Source: Amphibalanus amphitrite
Lineage: Eukaryota > Arthropoda > Thecostraca > Balanomorpha > Balanidae
Reading direction: 5' to 3'
Length of the DNA: 64,000 nucleotides
Assembly: GCF_019059575.1 (NCBI RefSeq)
Contig: NW_024881612.1
Span: 124,001-188,000, forward strand
The notes beneath the pieces were generated by a model. The model saw nothing but the letters and a program-made list of their open reading frames with translations, did not search any database and was not told the origin of the DNA. This document shows, piece after piece, positions 34,740 through 64,000 of the stretch; positions within the stretch are counted from its first letter, which is position 1; each line of letters begins with the position of its first letter. Made by a program: the position numbers and the translations under genes.

Positions 34740-37133
34740 TCAGGCGGCCAGCCCGTCGCCGTCGCCGCCGTCCCGGTATCTATCCACAGTGCCGAGACAG
34801 AGCTGCGCCAGCCGCACCAGGTAGCTGCCCTGGTCTCCGGCGGCGGCCACCAGGCGCAGCAGGCGCGCGCCGCCCTCCTCCTCCACCATACGGCCGTAGC
34901 GCTCCGGCACCGCCTGCGTCAGGTTGGCCAGCGCCCAGGCGGCCCACAGCTGGCTCTCCGGAACGTCACAGCGCAGCAGCCGGATGATGGGCGCCAGACT
35001 GCGGTAGTTGATGCTGCGCTCGGCCATCACGTTCCAGCCGCGGACGGCGCGCTCCAGGCGGGCCGACACCTCGACACAGCCCGGCTCGGACAGCGTCCAG
35101 GCCGACGGCCCGTCCGAGAGCATGTTGGAGAGCACGCCGGCCGCGTGGTAGCTGATCTCCAGGTCGGCAGACGAGTAGTTCAGCAGTCGCAGGAACGTCT
35201 CCACCGTCTCCTTGGTCATGAAGTGAGCGCGTAGGTGCTGAACCTCGGCGATGTTGCCCACCAGACCCATCATATTGCGCACTAGGTCGCCCGAGTCCGT
35301 CTTGAACTTGGACAGACACTGGGTGAAGAGGCGCATGCCCCGGTTGTCGAGGAACAGCGCGCAGTTCTCCGGTGTCTCGTCCGTGACGTTCCACAGACAG
35401 GACCACAGGCAGCACATGACGTCGTCGCAGATGTGGTCCTGCAGGCGGGCGTGGATGGCTTTCAGCAGCATCTTCACCAGACCTCGCTCTCCCACCATCA
35501 CCTTTCGACGGCCATCCACATCGCAGCAGGTCTTGTTCAGCAAGAAGATAAGTACGCGCTCTACGAAATTGTCCCGTTCGCTGAGCAGACCACTCAGCAT
35601 ATGACTCAGCGTGTCTAGGAAACCCTCGAAGCAAAACATCATCTCCCGGGGCACGTCAAAGTTCATGAGAGTCATGGCGATGAAGTGTCGCAGCCGGACC
35701 GACTTGCGGTAGAGAGCCACCGAGCGGAACAGCTGCCGAAGCACGCGCTGCCGCTCCACCTCAGTGAGCGCCGCGTGCCACACGCGGCTGGACGTGATGG
35801 TCTGAATGATGGCACCGCACCGGATATGAATGTCCTTGCAGAAGGAGAACTCGTCCATGGAGTCGAGCGCCAAGTGGAGGATCTCCTGCCAGCGGGTGAC
35901 GCCGTTGTTCATCTGCAGCAGCATCTCCAGCTGCTCCAGCACGTCGGCCACCATGAAGACGTGGCGCCGGTGCGCGGCCGCCGCCAGCAGCAGCTGCGTC
36001 TCGCCGATGTCTCCGCCGATCCGCAGCGCCGGGATGTGTTTCCGGTGGGACGCGTTGCAGCCGTAGATGCCCAGGAACTGGAGCGGCCGTCCGACGCGGC
36101 TGCTCAGGCCCACGATGTCGCAGAGCTTGTGCGGCTCGGTGGCCGGGCAGCAGTGCACGCCCGGTCCGGCCAGCGCTGTGCCTGATATATCCAGGTGTTC
36201 GAGATGCGGCATTCCGCGCACCAGTCGCTCCAGCAGCCGGTCCGGGTCGGCCGGCGGACGGCGGCGACGGCCCGCGACCGGCGGCGGTGACGAGATGTCC
36301 AGGTGACGCAGCTCGGACAGTACGGCCAGACGCTCCATCGAGACGATACTGACGTTGTGCAGCACCAGCGCCACCAGACGCGGCATACGCGCCACGAACG
36401 ACACGTCCACGTCCGAGTAGACGTTGCTTAGCTCCAGGTGAGTCAGCGAGGAGAATCCGCGCAGCAGGGCGTCCAGGTAGCTCTGGGTGGGACAGAACCG
36501 AACTGACGCCGACCCGACCATGGTAAACGAGCGCAGCTGCGGACAGGGCAGCAGCGCCGGCTGGTCGGCGGCCAGCTGCTTCTCCAGGTCGGTGGCTCGC
36601 AGTGACGCGTCCATGAACATGGGCGTGGGCGCGGATCGGCCGCTGACGGTCAGCTGGCGCAGCTGGACGCACCGGTCGCGCAGCGCGCACAGACTGTCCG
36701 CCGAGAACTCCACGGCCGAGTCGAAGCGGAGCACGCGCGGCCGGTCGACCATCAGTCGGACCAGCTGGCCGGCGTCCACGGGCAGGCCGCGCACGTCCAC
36801 GGTCTGCAGCCGCACGCGGCGGGTGCGGCCACCGGCGTCCGAGAGCAGCGAGAGGAAGCCGTTCTGCGGCCGCAGCCGGCGGCACTCGGCCAGTAGCAGG
36901 TCGGCCACCTCCTCAGTCAGCAGAACGTACCGCGACACCCGCCAGCTGGTGTCCCACGGGTAGTGCGAGCCGCGCGAGCCCAGCGCCCACGGGTGCTGCA
37001 CCAGCACGCGCGCCGCCAGCACGGCCAGCGCCGGCGGCTCCAGCGTGCGCGGCACAGGCAGCGACATGGTGCACGGCGACGGTCGGCCGGGCGGACTCAG
37101 TAGCGGCTCAGGGGGCGCCGCGCCGCTACGCAC
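34740..37133 (-). CDS. ZER1: ZER1 / ZYG11-family substrate receptor of CUL2 ubiquitin ligase
   Basis: One uninterrupted frame of 797 codons. The second Met (37067-37065, context GCACCATGT) gives 775 aa, closer to human ZER1 (766), and aligns better, so I prefer it. The N-terminal half has leucine-rich repeats (LTHLELSNVYSDV, LRHLDIS, LEHLDISGTAL). ZER1-specific blocks are RPLQFLGIYGCN..HIPALRIGGD, the armadillo-like C-terminal half with WSCLWNVTDETPENC and LVGNIAEVQHLR, and INYRSLAPIIRLL...WALANL. ZYG11B matches less well. Family knowledge: it binds elongin B/C and CUL2 and recognises N-terminal glycine degrons. A 3' splice acceptor (TTTATTTCAG) ends at about 37147, suggesting a 5'UTR intron. 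The intronless CDS is unusual beside the many-exon neighbours. Confidence 0.93.
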   Translation of the reverse strand: MRSGAAPPEPLLSPPGRPSPCTMSLPVPRTLEPPALAVLAARVLVQHPWALGSRGSHYPWDTSWRVSRYVLLTEEVADLLLAECRRLRPQNGFLSLLSDAGGRTRRVRLQTVDVRGLPVDAGQLVRLMVDRPRVLRFDSAVEFSADSLCALRDRCVQLRQLTVSGRSAPTPMFMDASLRATDLEKQLAADQPALLPCPQLRSFTMVGSASVRFCPTQSYLDALLRGFSSLTHLELSNVYSDVDVSFVARMPRLVALVLHNVSIVSMERLAVLSELRHLDISSPPPVAGRRRRPPADPDRLLERLVRGMPHLEHLDISGTALAGPGVHCCPATEPHKLCDIVGLSSRVGRPLQFLGIYGCNASHRKHIPALRIGGDIGETQLLLAAAAHRRHVFMVADVLEQLEMLLQMNNGVTRWQEILHLALDSMDEFSFCKDIHIRCGAIIQTITSSRVWHAALTEVERQRVLRQLFRSVALYRKSVRLRHFIAMTLMNFDVPREMMFCFEGFLDTLSHMLSGLLSERDNFVERVLIFLLNKTCCDVDGRRKVMVGERGLVKMLLKAIHARLQDHICDDVMCCLWSCLWNVTDETPENCALFLDNRGMRLFTQCLSKFKTDSGDLVRNMMGLVGNIAEVQHLRAHFMTKETVETFLRLLNYSSADLEISYHAAGVLSNMLSDGPSAWTLSEPGCVEVSARLERAVRGWNVMAERSINYRSLAPIIRLLRCDVPESQLWAAWALANLTQAVPERYGRMVEEEGGARLLRLVAAAGDQGSYLVRLAQLCLGTVDRYRDGGDGDGLAA

Positions 37134-37953
37134 ATCGCCAGAAGCTGAAATAAACGAGAATGCCCGCTGTGTCAGGGGAGCCTGTCACACGGCCCGCGGC
37201 CGTACTAAGGGAGAACCAGCACCACCTTACCAGACTGTAGATATGATTAACGTCTGTTCTGTCCGCACAAACAATAGAGTCAACAGACCTGACCCCAAGT
37301 CCAATAACAGCTGACCTGAGTCTGACCTGTCATTGATTCAGGTCATTGCGAAACCACACTTAATCAACCACTGAGGTAGTCATTGAGTGATGAGGATGGC
37401 ATTCATCACCATCAGGCCATGCATTCAACTCAAACACAAATTTGCTCAACAGCATCATGGCAAGGGGCATCACACATCCCTTCAGGTTTTAAGAAAAATA
37501 AAAAAAGGTGTAAAAATGGCCTAGCCACTTGTCACTTTGTGCCTTCCCAGTCCATTATAAATCAAAGGGAGTGTAGTCAGCAGTGATACTGTGTTTCATA
37601 CAGAGAGCATCATTCTGAAAACTACTACATGGTGCACTATATGGTGCACATGGTGCATTATTCTGAAAACTATATTGGATTAGCTTTAATTTAATACTAA
37701 ACTAAACTTTTGCACCTGTGACCTCCCACCACACACCTCTAGGCTGAGGTTACCTTTAGCTGCACTAGTCACCAGAAGTTTGAAAAACAATTTCCAGCAG
37801 GAAAAAAAATAGTTACAGCAATGAAAGTAATGCACATGCTCAGGTTCATAATGCTGACTGATATTCTTATGCAAAATGACCTCCAGTCAGGGCATGATAC
37901 TGAAGTCTGAACTCCAGGGAAATCTATGCTCACACAATGACCCTGACAGTTTT

Positions 37954-37983
37954 GTTTAGTTTATTGATGTCAATAAACTAAAC
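37954..37983. repeat. Perfect 30-bp inverted repeat
   Basis: GTTTAGTTTATTGA is followed by TG and then the exact reverse complement, giving 14-bp arms. It is an isolated palindrome in AT-rich intergenic DNA. Confidence 0.85.
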
Positions 37984-38811
37984 CAACCTAACTAAACAAA
38001 GTAACTTGAAATGTGATGCAGCGAGTTTCTGTACAATAAGACTAGGTAAGTGCTTTTCCTGAAAGACTTGTAAAATATGTCTAAGTTGTACAAACATTTA
38101 ACTAGCTTATATTGCTTAAATAGCTACTGTCAAAGATGCAAAAAGCTTGGTAAGCTGGTGAGAAAATATTGCAGGACTTAACTTACAATTAGTTTGTAAT
38201 ATTGAGTGATTATAATCAAATCAAATTATCTCAGTGTGCTTGAGCCAGGACATATCATTACAAGCATATCACAAAGCTTGTCTTTTCCCTATAGACTCAG
38301 ATTGTTAGGGTGGATGGATACGAACAAGCCAAATTAAGGGAGTCGAGGGATTTTGGCATGTCAAAGATAATTAACTTTCACCCATTGCTTGAAATTTATA
38401 TAATTCAATTCATCAGTCATTTTCTTATCCTTCGAAAATCATTCTGATATGAAATATTCAATATTTTATGACAATAACATACATGCCCATTGTGATTGTC
38501 CTGACGCATCTTTGAACCCATCAAAGCATGTGACCAGACCCCGCAGTGAGCATACCTTTAGTTTGTTCCTCAACCAGATTATGCTGAAATTAACATATAG
38601 TCTTAATTTTTGGAAACTGACAATCAACAAACCCTAAATTGGACATCAAATTGTCCTAACTACAGAAGAAAACAAAGGCAATATTTTCTTAGCACTAGTG
38701 AGCCACATTCGTCGCAGTTCAAAGCTACCAGATGAAAGATCTTCTGCTACCATATCGGGGAGAAGGTCCCGTACTTTTTCTCTCCGTGGCACCCAGCCCC
38801 CGTTCACGAGC

Positions 38812-38860
38812 TGCAGGGCGTGGAAATCCAGCCTCCAGGACCCCCAGCCGGGCGCGGGTT
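38812..38860 (+). repeat. Fragment of the CCCGCGCCC-ended element
   Basis: 'gcagggcgtggaaatccag' and 'gacccccagccgggcgcggg' match the right end of the element at 17491-18698, separated here by a few extra bases. Confidence 0.7.
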
Positions 38861-40358
38861 CACGAAGGAGGCTGTCGTTAACTAGCAGAAATATTAGCAG
38901 CTCCACTTCCCGCTTTAAATATTATGGCCTTTTGAAGCCGCTCGGCGTTCGATAGAACTCGAGGCGGGGGGGGGGGGGGGGGGCACCGCCGAGACTTTTG
39001 GTCCCAAGTTCTTTCCATGCAACGCCAACGCCCATAAGGCTAATTTTAAATGCGAAAATCAAAGGGGGGCACGGCGCCCCGGTGCCCTCCTCGTTCCGCC
39101 GCCTATGATAGAACTGTCTCCCACCGACTCAGGCATTGGAAGGTTATAATTTGGCATATATTGCATGTGACTGTTGTTTTATCAACCAGCCCAACCGGCT
39201 CGAATTCCATCCCTTCGCGGGGCAATTCATGATAGCAAGATTCTCTATTTCGGCTGTCCAGCCGTCGACCCACGCTGATTGCTCGTTATGGCTTCTCCAG
39301 CAACTTCCCAGCACGGGCTGCATGCGACTTTTTAGCAGTATCCGTGCAATATGCATTGCCATTCGCTGTACTTGTCAGTGTCACGCATACTGCCAATCTA
39401 GCCATCCTATCATACCTGCTGTCGTTGTACCTCATCCCCATCGTCTTCGCCCAGACTCAGACGGATTTCCCATCAGACACAAAACTCATCTAAGACGCCT
39501 TAGGCCGAGACATTCCACTGACGTCACTCTAGCCAGCACGCTAGCGCGCAAACACACGACACACCCATGGCAAAGCGGCTGTATTCTCACCAAACGCCAG
39601 AAACAGAGTGGCGGGGCGGCCATCACAGAGAGGTCGTCCGCGGCGGCGCCGGTGGCGACTCGTGGCGCGCCCGGTCGGCCGCCAGTTGAAAGACAACCTA
39701 ATGAGTATGAGTAGGGGCGGCGCTCGCGGCCGGCGCTCGCTGACTATCCGGGACTAGATTCGTTTCGGGGCGAGATCGGGCGCACCGCGCCGCTGTCGCC
39801 TCTGTGGCACCCGCAGCCGGGCCCGACCCCAGAGTCGGCCGCCGCGCAGGGCCGGCCGGCCAGCGCGCGGCCCTTAAAAAGTATCTCGTCAACAGCGCAT
39901 TACATAGCATCTGGTTCTCTCGCCCCGCGGGGCCGTGAGCAGCACAATAAATAGACACGCCCCGTACCCCGACACACTGACAAAGAAAAAAAAAACAGCC
40001 CCGCAACGTAGCATAACACGTCACCAGCGCGTCCAATGTTTATATAGAACATTCTCCTCAGATGGTAGGTAGAAGCATTTCAACATCAATATATAACGTT
40101 ACCGGCGAATGCCAGTGTAACCAACTGCTCTCCCCCTGTCTCCCTCTTTCGCTCTCTCCTGATTCTGTCACACATATCCCACACATACAGGTCTCGAAAA
40201 ACCAGGTCACATTTGCTCCAAAGTCGACACACGACTCGCAAATCTCCTCAAAGAGGCGCCCACTTCCACAAGGAGGCTGTCAGACTAGCATCAGCACCTG
40301 TGCATCGTAACAACTGCTTGCCGGTGGGCCGGAAGACGGCGGGCTGTGGGCCGGTCTT

Positions 40359-61131
<20,773 letters not shown>

Positions 61132-61227
61132 CGTTATGTTCTTGGTGAAGTTGTTGTTGTCGTCAGCCAGCGAGCCGGAGGCATGGTCGTCCGAGTGCTC
61201 ACTCGAGTCCTCGCTCGACTCGACCCT

Positions 61228-61325
61228 GTCGGAAGAGAACAAGGTGGTCAGGTCAGTGGTCAGAGGTCAGGTTTGGGTGCAGTACGGTCAGGTCAGGGTG
61301 CAGTACGGTCAGGTCAGCGGCTTAA
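61228..61325. repeat. Short tandem repeat upstream of the first TTBK exon
   Basis: Two units of 'gtgcagtacggtcaggtcag' (about 61277-61318) sit within a run of GGTCAG words just upstream of the exon edge at 61225. Confidence 0.7.
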
Positions 61326-62173
61326 GATCAGATGAGCGCACGCGAGGGGCACATCAGCACGATCGAGTCAGTGTACAAGATGGTCAAAGTCAGGCCAGCA
61401 TAAAGCAAGGCAAGATCAGTGTGGTCAGGTGAGCGCGGTCATGTCAGCAGTCATGTCAGTGCAGTAGTCAGCTCAGGTTTCCGGCATAATGTTTCGACAC
61501 GCCAGAGCCACAACGCAGCCACGTCTGGCTCGTCTCGCAAACGTCGGCAGTGACGCATCACCACTAACCGGTCCGCTTTGTCAGTGGTGGGACTATAAGT
61601 GCCACAACCACTCTGCAGGTTCTCAGGCCTTTGACGGGCACAAATGGCCAAGAACATACCTAGTTCTAAGTCTGCTCACTGAAAACAATAACGTGTTATT
61701 ACTCATTCAGCAACACAAGGTAGCTAGTTCAGTACGTGCCATTTGAAAACACGGCAACGAGGTTCGCCACGGTCGTTTACACCAACCGCACATAGTATAG
61801 GCGGTGGTGTGATGGACGGCAGGGGCCAGGCTATCATCAACTTGGCCGACGGACAACCTTGGCCTCAAATCACCTCATAAAGCTCCACTGTTATGACGTG
61901 CAGCCATCGCTATCATTTAGCCGCCGCCTGAGTTTACTCCGGCATGGGTGAAAAGACCGGCCGACTCGGCGAACCGATCAGAGACGCGTCCCGCCAACCG
62001 GCGTGTGATGTGTCTGCGAGCCATGGGTGTGTGTGCTGCCGCTGTTGGGCTGCCGAGACCCTGGATAGAGGGTAAAAGACTCCGCGGTGCACTACGAGGG
62101 AAGAATGGACCGGACAGTGTCGCGATGAGCTATTAGCTAACCTGACCGAGAGAGGAAGGAATGGAGGATGATA

Positions 62174-62250
62174 AGAAAGAAGGAAGGAAGGAAGGAAGGA
62201 AGGAAGGAAGGAAGGAAGGAAGGAAGGAAGGAGGGAGGGAGGGAAGGAGG
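62174..62250. repeat. AAGG/GAGG microsatellite
   Basis: About 75 bases of GAAG repeats grading into GAGG repeats. Confidence 0.95.
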
Positions 62251-62689
62251 GACTGGGGTCGGTGTCACGGCCAATGACGGAGCTAGCAAACAACTTCGTA
62301 ACCGCAGGTTGTTTGAAATAGAGTAACACTATTCGTTAGATAGCGGATGGAAAGGTAGGAATGCTCAGCAGAACATCTGATGAACAAGATAGGATTTTTG
62401 GCATCAAAAGTTAATTAATAATTATCCATTTAATCCCACACAGGACTGCTGTGAAGATCAAATGTCTGTATAAATAAATAATGATGAAGCATGTTTAATG
62501 ACGGAATATAATTAACGGCCCTCTGCCGCCATCAAGGGCAAGGGGTGCACTTGGGCGAGCGCGCAGAAGCCGACGGCAGTGGCTGGTGCCGACAGGATGC
62601 AACACCAGTGGCCGAGCGCTGACAACCGACGGCAGGGCTGGATCGTCACGTCTGCGCTGAACCGCTGGGCGACAGCAGGGACAGATCCG

Positions 62690-62935
62690 CGGACTGGTCA
62701 GGTCCAGCCGTCCCCTGCTGCGCCGCTGCTGGCAGACAGCAGGCGTGGATCCACTATAACTCGTCGGAGAGCAGGGTGAATCGTTAACTCGTCAGTCCGA
62801 CCGTCCCCTGCCGCGCTGCTGGCAGACAGCAGGGGTGGTCCCGCTAACTCGTCAGGTCCGTGCTAGCCGACAGCAGGGGTGGATCCACTAACTCGTCAGG
62901 TCCGCCGCGCTGCTGGCAGACCGCCAGTGCGTGGG
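62690..62935 (+). repeat. Minisatellite of about 60-75 bp units
   Basis: Words 'gctgctggcagacagcaggggtgg', 'tccactaactcgtcaggtcc' and 'gaccgtcccctgc' recur three to four times with indels. Noncoding. Confidence 0.8.
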
Positions 62936-64000
62936 GCGGTCTCTGCCAGGACTCCGCCACTGACGTGGCCTCCTGGCCGGCACCAGTGGGCATTGACCGT
63001 CACCAGCGGAGTGGAGGACACCAGTCGCTGGCACTAATGGACGACACCAGTGGGCGACACAAAGTGGCTGAAGCCAGTGACTGTCACGATGACCGGCACC
63101 TTTGATGGCAGCAGTGGCTGAAGTTGACGGCCAAACAGACATGCATGAACGGATCCGGGATAATTCAATGCTATGCATGAACGCCACCAGTAAATTGTAC
63201 AAGCCGAGCCGACGTCCTTTCGTGGGACAATTCATAGGCATGCCGTTTTCTCTATCGCCGACCGGGAGTCAGCTGTCACTGCTGGATCTCACCTGTTGTA
63301 TCTCTAGCACTGCGGTCAGCGGCGAACTTCACAGGCACAGAGACGCGCCCACCGGCCCACGGGGGGCGATCCGCCGCGACGAAGACGCCTTCACCATCAA
63401 CACGAGAGGCAATCAGCACCGCCAGAGGAGCGCGCTCCACACACACGGCCCGCCTAACACGGCGGCAGCACAGGTGACGCCGGCGCCGGCGCCACTGGCT
63501 CCCGGCCCCGCCAGCACAGAAATAACCGCCGCCACCGCCACCGCCGCGCCGGGCCAGCTGACTATCGGTTACGGCCGGCGCCGACGGCCGACCAAGGCCA
63601 GCGCTCGGGTCACACGGTGACCGAGGTCGGGTCACGGCTGTCCACGGGTCGGAAGGGGGACCCAGGGGTCACCGATGACCCCGCTGGGTGACCCAGGGGT
63701 CACAGCTGCCCCCAGCTGGCGGGCGACGCCTGGGTCAGTGGCCAGTAGGACAGCGGCTGCCGATATATCGATCAGAGGCCGACGGCCGTTCGGTCACACA
63801 CCCACGGCGCGCTCGGTGGATGTCGGCGGGCGCGACGCTCCGCCACCGGCGCCTCTCGAGTCGGTCGACTCTGAACCTTTGCCGACCAGCCTCGGCTGGA
63901 GGTCAGCCCCGTCCGCGCCAGGGGAGGCGCCGTGGCACGCCCCCAGCTGGCAGCCAGACCGCTGCCGACGACGGCGCCGCTCTGGACGGCGGCAGAACTC

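Larger units (their letters stand above)
37148..40358. other. Intergenic region between ZER1 and the TTBK gene end
   Basis: 37300-38640 is AT-rich with no gene seen. 38812-38860 is a fragment of the CCCGCGCCC-ended element, and a long G run follows near 38965-38985. 39600-39960 is strongly GC-rich and CpG-rich and could hold the ZER1 promoter or a first noncoding exon, but I cannot show it. Confidence 0.45.
61326..64000. other. Region upstream of the recognised TTBK exons
   Basis: It contains an AAGG microsatellite (62174-62250), a minisatellite (62690-62935) and, from about 63280, GC-rich sequence with a strong donor-like site (ACAACAG|GTGAGA, - strand, 63293). The last may end a 5' noncoding exon of TTBK. 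No other gene is supported. Confidence 0.45.

Noticed and set aside
34668..36963. + strand open frames opposite ZER1
   Set aside because: Shadows of the conserved - strand ZER1 frame.

Overview
This is a 64 kb eukaryotic nuclear window with spliced genes, GT..AG introns, GC-rich coding exons and AT-richer introns full of short repeats and small transposons. I infer an arthropod, probably a crustacean. The genes fit this (an Asator-type tau-tubulin kinase and a lectin/clip-like serine-protease homologue), a TTAGG-type telomere-like run occurs at 1738-1762, and a UGA-Sec selenoprotein W is kept, a class many insects have lost. The species cannot be fixed from sequence alone.

Five protein-coding genes can be reconstructed, and all five reading frames close exactly across their splice junctions. 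(1) SELENOW, + strand, 2852-8340, 89 aa, with an in-frame UGA (Sec) at 3873-3875 in a CGAU motif and a convincing SECIS hairpin at 8813-8892 in the 3'UTR. (2) A secreted protein of about 878 aa, - strand, 16930-10411: signal peptide, two C-type lectin domains, then a trypsin-fold domain that has lost its catalytic residues. (3) A TMEM87/LU7TM-family Golgi 7TM protein of 622 aa, - strand, 26560-20311, 12 exons. (4) ZER1, a CUL2 ubiquitin-ligase substrate receptor, - strand, 37133-34740, with the whole CDS in one exon. (5) An Asator/TTBK kinase of about 1432 aa, - strand, 61131-40359, 19 exons. The genes look unrelated in function; nothing suggests a shared pathway.

Between and inside the genes lie: a 113-bp palindromic satellite with a tRNA-like SINE head and a long foldback hairpin (1045-2275); two members of a palindrome-rich DNA transposon family with matching ends and 4-bp target duplications (4004-5997, 49347-50493); two TTAA-flanked elements of one family (6346-6812, 28348-31124), the second inserted inside a LINE fragment (28265-32300); a decayed mariner-like element (58668-59677); a hAT-like MITE (56316-56674); a foldback around a GA microsatellite (59820-60490); and AGGTCA-rich repeats.

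The most unusual theme is that short tandem repeats repeatedly start at exon edges and carry copies of the splice site plus some coding sequence. This is seen beside at least seven exon boundaries in the TMEM87 and TTBK genes. The SELENOW locus is the best-supported functional find. No CRISPR, rRNA or prokaryotic feature was seen.
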